Shown: positions 17,499 through 25,842, counted from the stretch's first letter. The stretch is 64,000 bases of DNA from an uncultured Flavobacteriaceae bacterium (GCA_947502975.1 CANNBV010000001.1:806001-870000); one strand, 5' to 3'. Notes: generated from the letters alone by a model not told the origin. Numbers and translations are program-made.

Positions 17499-17816
17499 AT
17501 GGCATTAGAGATAACAGATGCGACGTTTGAAGAAACGGTATTAAAGAGTGACAAGCCAGTTTTGGTTGATTTTTGGGCAGCTTGGTGTGGACCTTGTAGA
17601 ATGGTTGGACCTGTAATTGAGCAAATTAGTGATGAGTATGATGGGAAAGCTGTTGTTGGTAAGGTAGATGTTGATGCTAACCAAGAGTTTGCTGCTAAAT
17701 ATGGTGTACGTAACATACCTACTGTTTTGGTGTTTCAGAATGGTGAGGTTGTTGGAAGACAGGTTGGTGTTGCACCAAAGAACGCGTATACAGATGCGAT
17801 AGATTCGCTTCTATAA
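17499..17816 (+). CDS. trxA: Thioredoxin
   Basis: 105 residues, standard length. The active site is W-A-A-W-C-G-P-C-R-M, the cis-Pro loop N-I-P-T-V-L-V-F-Q-N-G and the C-terminal G-V-A-P-K-N helix; every family landmark is present. It is a cytosolic dithiol reductant for ribonucleotide reductase, peroxiredoxins and similar targets. It is followed by an intrinsic terminator. Confidence 0.95.
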   Translation: MALEITDATFEETVLKSDKPVLVDFWAAWCGPCRMVGPVIEQISDEYDGKAVVGKVDVDANQEFAAKYGVRNIPTVLVFQNGEVVGRQVGVAPKNAYTDAIDSLL

Positions 17817-17837
17817 TAGAAAAAGAAAAGAAAGTTG

Positions 17838-17868
17838 AAAAGGTTTGCCATATGGTGAACCTTTTTTT
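17838..17868 (+). terminator. Intrinsic terminator after trxA
   Basis: A 12-pair stem (17838-17849 with 17854-17865, arms AAAAGGTTTGCC and GGTGAACCTTTT, two G-U pairs) with an ATAT loop, ending in seven T. It lies 22 bp after the trxA stop. Confidence 0.85.
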
Positions 17869-17898
17869 ATTTTAGATGTTTATTAAATACATATTAAG

Positions 17899-18438
17899 AT
17901 GAGTAAAAATAAAGTACAAGATGCTATAGATAATAAATTGATTGAGCAACGCAAAGTGTTTTTGTGGGGTATGGTAGATGATAAATCTGCTAAACATGTG
18001 ATTGATAGATTGTTATATTTAGATGCTTTAGAAACCGCGGATATTCAGCTATACATTAATAGTCCTGGTGGATATGTAACCTCAGGTTTTGCGATGTATG
18101 ATTGTATAAAATCATTGAATAGTGATGTGTCTACTATATGTACTGGGTTGGCAGCTTCTATGGGGTCTATTTTATTATCGGTAGGTACTAAAGGCAAGCG
18201 TTTTATTCAACCGCATGCACGTGTGATGATTCACCAACCTAGTGGTGGTGCACGCGGACAAGCAAGCGATATTGAAATTACGGCACAAGAGATTTTAAAA
18301 ACTAAGGAGTTAAGTGCGCAAATTTTAGCAGATAATTGTGGACAGAGTTTTGAAAAAGTGATGAAAGATTTTAATCGCGACCACTGGATGGGTGCAGAGG
18401 AATCTGTGGCTTATGGTATAGTAGATAAGATAATATAA
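17899..18438 (+). CDS. clpP: ClpP-family serine protease subunit
   Basis: 179 residues. The catalytic triad is visible: Ser in G-L-A-A-S-M-G-S, His in M-I-H-Q-P-S-G-G and Asp in N-R-D-H-W-M. The family blocks Y-I-N-S-P-G-G and A-Y-G-I-V-D-K are also present. It lacks neighbouring tig/clpX genes, and the short N-terminus has no evident propeptide. It may therefore be a second ClpP paralogue rather than the canonical clpPX copy. The following DUF58 gene begins at the next base. Confidence 0.9.
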   Translation: MSKNKVQDAIDNKLIEQRKVFLWGMVDDKSAKHVIDRLLYLDALETADIQLYINSPGGYVTSGFAMYDCIKSLNSDVSTICTGLAASMGSILLSVGTKGKRFIQPHARVMIHQPSGGARGQASDIEITAQEILKTKELSAQILADNCGQSFEKVMKDFNRDHWMGAEESVAYGIVDKII

Positions 18439-19368
18439 TTGAATTTACAAAAGGAACTTAATAAAGCAGAAGGTTTTAAAAACCTTGAATTACTTGCAAA
18501 ACAAGTAGTTGAAGGGTTTATTGCTGGTATGCATAAGAGTCCGTTTCATGGGTTTTCGGCAGAATTTGCAGAGCATAAAATTTACAATCGCGGTGAAAGC
18601 ACACGGCACATCGATTGGAAGTTATATGCCAAAACCGATAAACTTTACACTAAACGCTATGATGACGAAACGAATTTACGTTGTCATATCATTTTGGATA
18701 ATAGTAGCTCAATGCATTACCCAAAATTAGATGCGTTTTCTATTGATAGTTTAAATAAAATAGGGTTCTCGGTATTAGCAGCGGCATCTTTAATGCAAAT
18801 TTTAAAGAAGCAACGTGATGCTGTAGGCCTTAGCATTTACAGCGATGCTTATGATTATTATGCTCCTGAAAAAGGTAGTGAGCGTCATCACCAAATGTTG
18901 CTCAATCATTTAAGTGAAGCTGTGGTTTCTAAACCTTTAAATACCGAAACTGAAACCTATAAATATTTGCATGAAATTGCAGAAAAAATTCATAGGCGTT
19001 CTATGATATTTTTATTTACAGACATGTTTCAAACTTCGGAAGATGAAGTAAAGTTGTTTGAGGCGTTGCGACATTTAAAATATAATAAGCATGAAGTGAT
19101 TTTATTTCATGTATTTGATAAAGAAAAGGAGTTACAGTTTGATTTTGATAACAATCCTAAACGTTTTATAGATGTAGAAACAGGAGCGTATATCAATTTA
19201 TATGCAGATACCATTAAGCAGAATTATAGCAAATCGGTTAATGATTATTTTGAGGCATTGCGCTTAAAATGTGCGCAGTACAAAATTAAATATGTTGAAG
19301 CAGATGTGAATAAAGATTTCAATTCTATTTTAACCACATATATGGTAGAACGTCAAAAATTTGGGTAA
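18439..19368 (+). CDS. DUF58 / VWA-like protein
   Basis: 309 residues. The DUF58 core includes N-R-G-E-S-T-R-H-I-D-W-K-L-Y-A-K-T and a MIDAS-like I-I-L-D-N-S-S-S-M, as in von Willebrand A domains. The start is a TTG immediately after the clpP stop. The first ATG would remove the conserved N-terminal helix, so the TTG is preferred. DUF58 genes usually accompany MoxR AAA ATPases; none is next to this one. Coupling to clpP suggests a shared transcript. The function of the family is unclear. Confidence 0.8.
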   Translation: MNLQKELNKAEGFKNLELLAKQVVEGFIAGMHKSPFHGFSAEFAEHKIYNRGESTRHIDWKLYAKTDKLYTKRYDDETNLRCHIILDNSSSMHYPKLDAFSIDSLNKIGFSVLAAASLMQILKKQRDAVGLSIYSDAYDYYAPEKGSERHHQMLLNHLSEAVVSKPLNTETETYKYLHEIAEKIHRRSMIFLFTDMFQTSEDEVKLFEALRHLKYNKHEVILFHVFDKEKELQFDFDNNPKRFIDVETGAYINLYADTIKQNYSKSVNDYFEALRLKCAQYKIKYVEADVNKDFNSILTTYMVERQKFG

Positions 19369-19401
19369 TGCATTTTTTGCTTAAAAAACTTTAAAAAAGA
19401 T

Positions 19402-19431
19402 TTGAGATATAAAAAAAGCCGTGTATATTTG
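19402..19431 (+). promoter_or_regulatory. Promoter of tRNA-Asp
   Basis: TTG (19402-19404), 19-bp spacer, TATATTTG (19424-19431). Both boxes are exact Bacteroidota consensus, ending 18 bp before the mature tRNA. Confidence 0.75.
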
Positions 19432-19449
19432 CAACCGCAATAACGCAAC

Positions 19450-19523
19450 GGTCTGGTAGTTCAGTTGGTTAGAATATCTGCCTGTCACGCAGGGGGTCGC
19501 GGGTTCGAGTCCCGTCCAGACCG
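19450..19523 (+). tRNA. tRNA-Asp (GTC)
   Basis: A 74-nt cloverleaf. The acceptor arms GGTCTGG and CCAGACC pair fully. The anticodon loop CTGTCAC gives anticodon GTC, and the T arm contains GGTTCGAGTCCC. The 3' CCA is not encoded. Confidence 0.97.
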
Positions 19524-19608
19524 CAACTATTGCAAAAGAAGCTCTGAGAAATTAGGGCTTTTTTAGTATTACGATGTTGTGTTGTTCACGCCTTAGGCGT
19601 GATGTAGT

Positions 19609-19679
19609 TTACCAAAGCAATTTGGTAACCAATGGAAAGCTTTCCTTTTTTCTGAATAAGAAGATTGGGATGCTTTTTT
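19609..19679 (+). terminator. Hairpins and terminator downstream of tRNA-Asp
   Basis: A perfect 8-bp hairpin TTACCAAA-GCAA-TTTGGTAA (19609-19628) is followed by a terminator with arms AGCTTTCC (19638-19645) and GGGATGCT (19667-19674) and six T. Another perfect hairpin, TCACGCC-TTA-GGCGTGA, lies at 19586-19602. The right arm ATTGGGATGCTTTTT recurs at 26230 and, diverged, near 30037. Confidence 0.6.
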
Positions 19680-19709
19680 GTTTTAATGCTATTCTAAATT
19701 TCATATTAT

Positions 19710-20477
19710 TTAAATGGTATGAAATAAATTAAATACAGCATCTCTGTAGGTTTTACTAACTGGGATTTTTTTATCTCCAATAAAAAGCATATTTCCTTCA
19801 AAGCCATTAATAGAATTAATATTTACAACATAACTTCTATGAACTCTCAAAAACTGATTTATAGGTAGATGACCTTCAACTTTTTTTAATACCATAGAGT
19901 ATGTAAAGCTTGCTGATTTTGTACTAAGTGTGCAATAGTTGTTTTCAGCTTTTAAAAACAATATCTCTCTTATGGGAACGCGTTCATAATGGTGTTTTTT
20001 TTTAAGAAATAAACTGTCTTTGATTTGTAATACTTGATTATTAGTTTTAATTAATTCTTGATTTTTTAATGGAGACTTTTTGTTAGTTTTATTAGCATAA
20101 CTTATTATAGCAAGCTCAATAGCAATACTTACTTGCCTATCATTAAAGGGTTTTAAAATATAAGCACACGGATTAACGCTTTTCGCACGATTAACTATAG
20201 AAGCGTCAGCATGTGATGTAATAAAAATAAATGGAATATCGTATGTTTTAGTTATTGTTCTTGCCAACTCTATACCATCTTTATCTCCTTTCAAAATAAT
20301 ATCGATAAGAATTATATCAACTCTATTGCTTGTATTAATGAAGTCAATTGCTTTTTCAGCAGAAGAAGCAATTCCTATAATTTCATAGTTATTGGATAGT
20401 CTATTTGAAATATCTTGAGCTATCAATATTTCATCTTCTACAATAAGTATTTTTATTCTTGCTTTTTTATTATTCAT
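19710..20477 (-). CDS. LytTR-family response regulator
   Basis: About 255 residues from the preferred start at 20477 (M-N-N-K-K-A-R-I-K). A longer reading to 20516 would overlap the kinase gene by 28 bp. The receiver domain has I-L-I-V-E-D-E, phosphoacceptor Asp in I-I-L-I-D-I-I-L, Thr/Ser in F-I-T-S-H and Lys in Y-I-L-K-P-F. The C-terminal LytTR DNA-binding domain has L-F-L-K-A-E-N-N-Y and F-L-R-V-H-R-S-Y-V-V-N. It directly follows its cognate kinase. Possible targets include the divergent cluster starting at 23175, but no site is shown. Confidence 0.9.
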   Translation of the reverse strand: MNNKKARIKILIVEDEILIAQDISNRLSNNYEIIGIASSAEKAIDFINTSNRVDIILIDIILKGDKDGIELARTITKTYDIPFIFITSHADASIVNRAKSVNPCAYILKPFNDRQVSIAIELAIISYANKTNKKSPLKNQELIKTNNQVLQIKDSLFLKKKHHYERVPIREILFLKAENNYCTLSTKSASFTYSMVLKKVEGHLPINQFLRVHRSYVVNINSINGFEGNMLFIGDKKIPVSKTYRDAVFNLFHTI

Positions 20478-20488
20478 GCATACAGTAG

Positions 20489-22267
20489 TTACGCTATTTT
20501 TATACTCATTTTCCAATGCGTACCATTCTTACTATCTAATTTTTTAATAACTCCTTGTAATTGCTCGATTAATGAATATATAAGCTTAATACCAAAGGAG
20601 TTACTTTTTTTAGTATCAGTAGTATTAAATCCAGTGCCGTTATCTATAATTTGAATATTTAAACTGTTTTTGTTTTCTAACATTATTAATTTAAGCTTCG
20701 GTTTATCAATACTGGGATAAGCATATTTTAAAGCATTAATTATTATTTCGTTAACTATTAATGCCAACGGGACAGCTATGTCAAGACTTACACTAACATT
20801 GTCTATCTTAAAAGAAGGTTTAAATGATGCATCATAGCCATGGAAAAGGCCTAGTACTAATTCTTCTATGTAATCCTTTAACATAATTCTTGTATCTAAA
20901 TTTTCTTGGTAGAGTTTTCTATGTACCAGAGATAGTGCTTCTACACGATGTTTACCTGCTATAATGGCTTCTTTCGCAGGATGGCCTGCAAGTTCATGAC
21001 TTTGTAGGTTTAACAAACTAGAAATCATTTGTAAATTATTTTTTATACGATGATTAAGCTCTCTTAATAGCATTACTTTTTCTTGCTCTCGTTTAGTAAT
21101 AATATTTTTTTGATTAGATAAAGTGATATTTGCGGTTTTGATTTTTTTATTACTTGTATGAAGTAAATAAATAAAAAGTATTAATAAGAAAAGACCTATG
21201 CATAAAGTAATAACCCAGTTTTTCTGATTGGAGTTGATCGTGTAGAGCATACTAATTTCAGACTCGCGTTTATCAATTTCATAACCAGCTTTTAGTTGCT
21301 CTATTTTTTGAATATTCTCTTTATTAACTAAACTGTCTTGATAGACTTGAAATACTTTTTGATACTTTAAAGCTTTGGAATAGTGCTGTCTTTTTTCGTA
21401 AAAAGTAGATAACTGAGCACTAAAATCACGTACCTGTTCTTTTAATCCAGTTTTTTCTGCCATGGTAAAAGCTCTTAAAAAGTTGTCTTCAGCATTCTGA
21501 TATTTTGTTTCTTTGTTATACACTATTCCTAACTCATTGATATAAATTGAAGTGGCATAGTAGTCTTTTAAACTATTAAGATTTGTGATTGAAGCATTAA
21601 GATATGTTTTGGCAGAATCTAACTTGTTTTGAGAATTATAAACCATACCCAAATTACCTTTAGCATATCCTTTTATTGTAGCGTCGTTTAAAGCTTCATT
21701 CAACTCTAAAACCTTTCTAAATGTTGTTGCTGCATGATCTAAATATCCCTTTAAACGATATACTTCCCCAAGGTTTAAAATGGTTAAAGCATGATTTTTA
21801 ATATTATTAGAATTTACATAAATATGTATAGCTTTTTTTAAGTAATTAATGGCCTCATCATAATTTTTATTACTGATATAATTATTAGATATCTGAGTAT
21901 ACACGGCAGCTTGACTTTCAACCATATCAAGTAGTTTATATGTTTTTAAAGCATTAAGAGAAGCTTTTAATGATTGGCTATTGTTTCCCAACTTGTTTTC
22001 TAAATGGCTAATTTCTTCCCAAGCTTCAGCCTGCAAAATAGGAGACTTAATTTCAATAGCTAGATTGAGAGATTGCTTAGCAAAACCTAAAGCCAAATCC
22101 ATATCTGGATGGTTAAAAGCAATATCGGCCAATAGTTTAAAATGTTTTTCTTTTGAAAAAGTACCTGTTTTTAAAATATGTAATAGACTATCAGATTTTT
22201 TTATATTTTGAGAAAAAATAAAAATTGGACAGAAAAGAAAAAAAAGTAAAAGTTTTCTCAAGCTCAT
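20489..22267 (-). CDS. TPR-containing sensor histidine kinase (HisKA_2 type)
   Basis: 592 residues. A signal peptide leads into a periplasmic TPR array (about residues 40-320), one membrane helix (L-C-I-G-L-F-L-L-I-L-F-I-Y-L-L), and a cytosolic kinase. The dimerisation/phosphoacceptor segment is R-E-L-N-H-R-I-K-N-N-L-Q, typical of HisKA_2. The HATPase domain has the N-box N-E-I-I-I-N-A-L-K-Y-A and D-N-G-T-G-F. It pairs with the LytTR regulator downstream. The 186-aa gene 26 bp upstream may be part of the same operon. Confidence 0.88.
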   Translation of the reverse strand: MSLRKLLLFFLFCPIFIFSQNIKKSDSLLHILKTGTFSKEKHFKLLADIAFNHPDMDLALGFAKQSLNLAIEIKSPILQAEAWEEISHLENKLGNNSQSLKASLNALKTYKLLDMVESQAAVYTQISNNYISNKNYDEAINYLKKAIHIYVNSNNIKNHALTILNLGEVYRLKGYLDHAATTFRKVLELNEALNDATIKGYAKGNLGMVYNSQNKLDSAKTYLNASITNLNSLKDYYATSIYINELGIVYNKETKYQNAEDNFLRAFTMAEKTGLKEQVRDFSAQLSTFYEKRQHYSKALKYQKVFQVYQDSLVNKENIQKIEQLKAGYEIDKRESEISMLYTINSNQKNWVITLCIGLFLLILFIYLLHTSNKKIKTANITLSNQKNIITKREQEKVMLLRELNHRIKNNLQMISSLLNLQSHELAGHPAKEAIIAGKHRVEALSLVHRKLYQENLDTRIMLKDYIEELVLGLFHGYDASFKPSFKIDNVSVSLDIAVPLALIVNEIIINALKYAYPSIDKPKLKLIMLENKNSLNIQIIDNGTGFNTTDTKKSNSFGIKLIYSLIEQLQGVIKKLDSKNGTHWKMSIKIA

Positions 22268-22293
22268 TAGTGAAATAAATTAAATAAGTGATT

Positions 22294-22854
22294 TTATTTA
22301 TTTCTATTTGAACTAATTCGGACCACTGGATCCAAAATAAAATAGTAACGGCGTTGAAAGCCATCTTTATGTTTAATAATTAAAGAAAACATAATGCTAT
22401 AGGCTACAACTATATTAGGAATTTTTTTCCTTGTAGAAATACTACATCTTCCTTTTTTGTTTGGAGAAATATATAATGTCCCTTCTGGGGCATAAAATAT
22501 GTGTTTAGTATTAATTTTAAAAACCTTTTTCCAATGTTTTTTTGCAATTAAGTCTTTATCATTAAACTTTCTTCCTACATTTTTTACTTTACAACATACT
22601 AGTTTTGGTTTGCTTAATTTGTATTCGCAATCGTCTTCATTTTCAGGGTATAACTTAATAGATATTTTTGCTTTTTGAGGTATTTCAGGAAACTGATTAC
22701 CATCTAAATTTACAAAGTTATCTACTTTTATAGGAGCATAGGGAGTGCCGAGTCCTAAATAACATGCCCTAATTGCTTGTTTGAGGTCTTTTATATCTAC
22801 AGGGAATTTTCGCTGATAGTTTTGGGTGGTTTTGAGATCTATTTTAATGAACAT
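22294..22854 (-). CDS. Protein of unknown function
   Basis: 186 residues, basic, without signal peptide or membrane helix. It contains a cysteine pair (V-C-C-K-V) and several short beta-like stretches, ending with R-R-Y-Y-F-I-L-D-P-V-V-R-I. I do not recognise the family. It begins the minus-strand operon that continues with the histidine kinase and LytTR regulator, and it diverges from the RNase-containing cluster. It could be a regulator, a sensor accessory or an immunity protein, but nothing in the sequence decides this. Confidence 0.55.
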   Translation of the reverse strand: MFIKIDLKTTQNYQRKFPVDIKDLKQAIRACYLGLGTPYAPIKVDNFVNLDGNQFPEIPQKAKISIKLYPENEDDCEYKLSKPKLVCCKVKNVGRKFNDKDLIAKKHWKKVFKINTKHIFYAPEGTLYISPNKKGRCSISTRKKIPNIVVAYSIMFSLIIKHKDGFQRRYYFILDPVVRISSNRNK

Positions 22855-23174
22855 GTTAAATTGGTTTTAGTTAGAACATGTTCTTAGGGATTAATTAATA
22901 TTAAAATTCTTCGAAAAAACAAGGTAATAAAAAAATATGATAAACCTTACTTACGTGTAGTTTTTTTATTCTTTTAGAAGTTGTTTTTGCTTAACTCAAA
23001 AAATTCAGCTACCCACTCAATATATCGTAGTGTTCACTCATCTCTTTTCTTGTTTTTATAATAATAAAACATCTTTGATATCATCTTAATTGTGTAGCTA
23101 CAAATATGGATTGAAAATGGCGGAATCCGAAAAGCCTTAATAGAGTAGGTCTCTTTAATTTAAATATTTATAAA
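22855..23174 (+). promoter_or_regulatory. Divergent intergenic region with candidate promoter of the 23175 cluster
   Basis: 320 bp without a gene. A plausible plus-strand promoter is TTG (23050-23052), 17-bp spacer, CATCTTTG (23070-23077, near-consensus -7). That would give a leader of about 90 nt that contains the first copy of the repeated leader element (23117-23149). The remainder is AT-rich with no further structure that I can support. Confidence 0.4.
23117..23149 (+). promoter_or_regulatory. Repeated leader element, copy 1 (micro-ORF MAESEKP)
   Basis: The element can be read as a 7-codon ORF (23117-23140, MAESEKP, stop TAA) followed by TAGAGTAGG. It can also be read as a small hairpin GGC-N12-GCC. 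Related copies lie at 25456-25493 and 25787-25823, always 18-25 nt before a start codon and in the same frame relative to TAGAGTA. Confidence 0.6.
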
Positions 23175-24353
23175 ATGTCTGAAGTACAAAAAGCAATGCA
23201 AACGCTAACACAACAATGGTATAATGCTGTAGTAACAGGATTATCATTAGATCCTAAAAATTTCCAATTATATCAGGGGACAGCCACTACTGGATCAACT
23301 TCTGAATGGATTTGGAATATTCTTGACGCCATACCTCCTGCGTCAATTAACAATTTTTATAACCCGAACCAAAGCAATAATTTTTCACAAGATTACCAAG
23401 CAGTTATAGCTCATTTAAAACCAGATTCTGATAATTCATTTCAAGACTGTATGGGAGATTATTATACAGACTGGCTAACATACCTTCAATCTGATAAAGC
23501 TCCTGATGATATTTTTGAGGATGCTACAAAGATGTCTAATGCGTTTAAAAAGTGGGCTCTTGTAAATGCACCAGATCAGGTAAACTGTGCAGCTTCTTTA
23601 ATTGCCACATTCTTTAATGACATAGTAACTATAGCCAATACTATGTTTGCAAATGCGCAAGCATCAGGTAAAGGGTATGCTTATAATACTACAATAGCGC
23701 AATTGAAGAATTCATTACAACAAGCACCAGCAAAAAGTTTTACAATGGATAGTAAAACAGCAAAAAGCACTTTAGATCATACTTGGGCTAAAGCCAGTGT
23801 AACAGGAGGTTGGGGATTTTTCTCTTTTAGTGCAAGCTCAACTTATGATAAGTTAACTACAACAGCTACTAATGCAGGTTTAGAGATTGATGCTAAGTTT
23901 TCACATGTTACAACACTAGCCTCTGGACCATTAGCCAAAGTATCTACAGATCCAATTCTTAGCAAATATACACCTTGGTATAACAGTGCTGCTTTCTCAA
24001 GAGCATACGGAACCAAAGATAATACGGTTTGGAAGAATGGATCACCTAATTGGGATTCTACTTTTGGTCCAAGTGGAAATATGCAGCGTGTTACAGATGG
24101 TTTAGTAGTTGTAGATGGGATTGATATAACAATAACTTCTAGTGCATCTTTTTCAAAAGATGATCAAAGAACAATCACAGCAGCTGCTAGTGGAGGTTAC
24201 TGGCCATTTTTTAGTGCTTCTGCTTCGGGAGGTAATACAACAAAAGTTACTTTTTCAGATAGTGGAGAAATGACCGCTACTTATACAAGTCCAGCAGGTA
24301 ACCCACAGTTATTAGGTGTTTTAGTTACTGAAACTTCTGATTTTATAGGTTGA
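23175..24353 (+). CDS. Unrecognised protein A of the RNase cluster (392 aa)
   Basis: 392 residues with no signal peptide. The N-terminal half is helical and Trp/Tyr-rich (L-T-Q-Q-W-Y-N, F-Q-L-Y-Q-G, W-I-W-N-I-L-D-A-I-P-P). The C-terminal half has two related Gly/Ser/Phe segments, G-G-W-G-F-F-S-F-S-A-S-S and G-G-Y-W-P-F-F-S-A-S-A-S-G, separated by conserved W-K-N-G-S-P-N-W-D-S-T-F-G and N-M-Q-R motifs, and ends with P-Q-L-L-G-V-L-V. Alternating small/aromatic residues near the C-terminus suggest beta hairpins. It is a paralogue of the next gene (339 aa). No known family is recognised; a secreted, surface or pore-forming role would be guesswork. Confidence 0.7.
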   Translation: MSEVQKAMQTLTQQWYNAVVTGLSLDPKNFQLYQGTATTGSTSEWIWNILDAIPPASINNFYNPNQSNNFSQDYQAVIAHLKPDSDNSFQDCMGDYYTDWLTYLQSDKAPDDIFEDATKMSNAFKKWALVNAPDQVNCAASLIATFFNDIVTIANTMFANAQASGKGYAYNTTIAQLKNSLQQAPAKSFTMDSKTAKSTLDHTWAKASVTGGWGFFSFSASSTYDKLTTTATNAGLEIDAKFSHVTTLASGPLAKVSTDPILSKYTPWYNSAAFSRAYGTKDNTVWKNGSPNWDSTFGPSGNMQRVTDGLVVVDGIDITITSSASFSKDDQRTITAAASGGYWPFFSASASGGNTTKVTFSDSGEMTATYTSPAGNPQLLGVLVTETSDFIG

Positions 24354-24362
24354 TAAGAAGTA

Positions 24363-24406
24363 ATTTCTATCCAGAGTTATAGATACCTATAATTCTGGGT
24401 AGAAAT
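24363..24406 (+). other. 20-bp perfect-pairing hairpin between paralogues A and B
   Basis: Arms 24363-24382 and 24387-24406 pair along all 20 positions (three G-U) around an ATAC loop. No T tract follows, so it is more likely an mRNA stability or processing structure, or a partial attenuator, than a full terminator. It occupies most of the 77-bp gap. Confidence 0.6.
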
Positions 24407-24430
24407 ATAAAATTCATTAAAACTTTACTT

Positions 24431-25450
24431 ATGGATATCCTCACAAAACAATGGTATAACACTTTAGTTTCTGAATTAGGCTTGAATCCAAAAAATTTTC
24501 AACTTTATCAGGGTTCAACGCCATTAGGACAAGATTCTCCATGGTTATGGAATATTCTTGATTCAATACCGCCAGAATCCATAGATCAATTTTACGATCC
24601 TGTGCAACGCAATAATTTTTCACAGAATTACCAAAGCGTGATATCTCAATTATATCCTATGCCAATTAGTGGGAATCAAGTTGATATTGAAGATGTATTA
24701 ACTCAAGCCAATATAATGTTGGCTCGTGTAGAAAAGACCAAGATTGGTTATGCCTATTCTTTAACTATTAATAAAATATTAGATGCACTAGAATCAGCGT
24801 CTTGTAAATCTTTTCAGTTTGATTCTGAAACGGCTTCATCAGATATTAATAAAACATGGGCTAAAAAAACACAAGGAAATACCCCGGGGTTTTTTAACAA
24901 ATCAAAGCAGAAAAATTCAAAGCTATCAAAGTTTGAATCAGGTATTATTAACTCTAGAATTCGTATAAAATGTTGTTTTGATAAGGTGGTTTGTTTAGAA
25001 GGACATCCATTACAGAAACCTTCGGATCAAGCTGATTTAGAAAATTATTTGCCTTGGTACCATAAAGAAGCTTTAACCAGAGCTTACAGAGATAAAACCA
25101 ATTCAGTGTGGAAACCTGGTATGCCTTCATGGGAGTCTACATTTGGCGAACATGGAAATATGCAAAGAGATACTTATGGTGTAGTGATAGTTGATGGTAT
25201 TAAGCTTAAGATGAGTTCTGATGTGGTTTTAGACAGAACCAGTAAAAAAGGATTTAGCTCTTTAGATTTAAATAACGTGCCAATATGGCCATTTTATTTA
25301 AATGTGAATAATAAAAGTATACAAAATAAAACAAAATCTAAATCAGGTAGAAGTATACATATAGAGGTATTGAGTCCTCCAAAGAAACCACAATTAATAG
25401 GAGTTTTAGTGAGCAAGATAGCTAATGAATTTAATCAGAAAATCAATTAA
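24431..25450 (+). CDS. Unrecognised protein B of the RNase cluster, paralogue of A (339 aa)
   Basis: 339 residues, no signal peptide. It shares with protein A the opening L-T-K-Q-W-Y-N, F-Q-L-Y-Q-G-S, W-L-W-N-I-L-D-S-I-P-P and N-N-F-S-Q-N-Y-Q, the central W-K-P-G-M-P-S-W-E-S-T-F-G and G-N-M-Q-R, and the end P-Q-L-I-G-V-L-V. It lacks about 35 residues of A after the N-terminal block (the W-L-T-Y-L region). The glycine/serine hairpin segments are replaced by lysine-rich ones. It is therefore a diverged duplicate. It has no copy of the repeated leader and probably shares A's transcript. Confidence 0.7.
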   Translation: MDILTKQWYNTLVSELGLNPKNFQLYQGSTPLGQDSPWLWNILDSIPPESIDQFYDPVQRNNFSQNYQSVISQLYPMPISGNQVDIEDVLTQANIMLARVEKTKIGYAYSLTINKILDALESASCKSFQFDSETASSDINKTWAKKTQGNTPGFFNKSKQKNSKLSKFESGIINSRIRIKCCFDKVVCLEGHPLQKPSDQADLENYLPWYHKEALTRAYRDKTNSVWKPGMPSWESTFGEHGNMQRDTYGVVIVDGIKLKMSSDVVLDRTSKKGFSSLDLNNVPIWPFYLNVNNKSIQNKTKSKSGRSIHIEVLSPPKKPQLIGVLVSKIANEFNQKIN

Positions 25451-25455
25451 ATCTA

Positions 25456-25493
25456 GGGTGGAATCTGAAAATCCCAATATTAAATAGAGTAGG
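25456..25493 (+). promoter_or_regulatory. Repeated leader element, copy 2 (micro-ORF VESENPNIK)
   Basis: A GTG-initiated 9-codon reading frame (25458-25487) ends at TAG and continues as TAGAGTAGG. Shared features are GTGGAATCTGAAAAT and a GGG/CCC pairing possibility. Its starts 6 bp after the stop of protein B and ends 18 nt before the next ATG. Confidence 0.55.
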
Positions 25494-25511
25494 AATATAA
25501 AATAAATCAAA

Positions 25512-25760
25512 ATGGCACAATTTAATAATCAATTACCGGTGAGTGTAAGCATTCGTTATATAGCCACTGATAATTCACAACCTTTACAGCATGTAAATGC
25601 ACATACCAATAGAGCTAGTATAAAAAATGTTCAACCTGGTACTAATGTTTCAGTTACTGCAAGTGGGATTACACAAAATAGTGCGGCTGCTCCAGCAGTA
25701 CAAGGTACTTTAAATATTATTCAAGGAGCTGGTAACGCATGGAATCTTCAATGGACATAA
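25512..25760 (+). CDS. Small beta-rich protein C of the RNase cluster (82 aa)
   Basis: 82 residues with no signal peptide. The composition is rich in Asn, Gln, Val, Thr and Ala, predicted as a short beta sandwich (V-S-V-S-I-R-Y-I, N-V-S-V-T-A-S-G-I, G-T-L-N-I-I-Q-G-A-G-N, W-N-L-Q-W). No family is recognised. It does not resemble barstar, which is helical with a parallel sheet, so an RNase-inhibitor role is not supported by sequence. The repeated leader precedes it and the RNase-like gene follows it. Confidence 0.6.
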   Translation: MAQFNNQLPVSVSIRYIATDNSQPLQHVNAHTNRASIKNVQPGTNVSVTASGITQNSAAAPAVQGTLNIIQGAGNAWNLQWT

Positions 25761-25786
25761 TTTGTTTATTAAGAATATAATTAATT

Positions 25787-25823
25787 ATGGTGGAACCTGA
25801 AAAACCTAATTAATAGAGTAAGG
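25787..25823 (+). promoter_or_regulatory. Repeated leader element, copy 3 (micro-ORF MVEPEKPN)
   Basis: An 8-codon ORF (25787-25813, stop TAA) is followed in frame by TAGAGTAAGG. The alternative hairpin is GGT-N12-ACC; relative to copy 1 (GGC/GCC) this is a compensatory change. A near-consensus -7 box (ATAATTTG) lies at 25757-25764, so this gene may also have its own promoter. Confidence 0.6.
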
Positions 25824-25842
25824 AAAATTTAAGTTTAAAATT

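Noticed and set aside
18439-18525. DUF58 gene as possibly 5'-truncated because it lacks an ATG
   Set aside because: A TTG directly after the clpP stop keeps the expected N-terminal helix, so the gene looks complete with a non-ATG start.
19450-19709. tRNA-Asp 3' region as an integration (att) site for the following accessory genes
   Set aside because: No direct repeat of the tRNA 3' end, integrase or mobility gene is visible in the following 10 kb.
25512-25760. 82-aa protein as a barstar-type inhibitor of the neighbouring RNase
   Set aside because: Its composition is beta-rich with Asn/Gln/Thr and no barstar-like helices or acidic patch; adjacency alone does not support the call.
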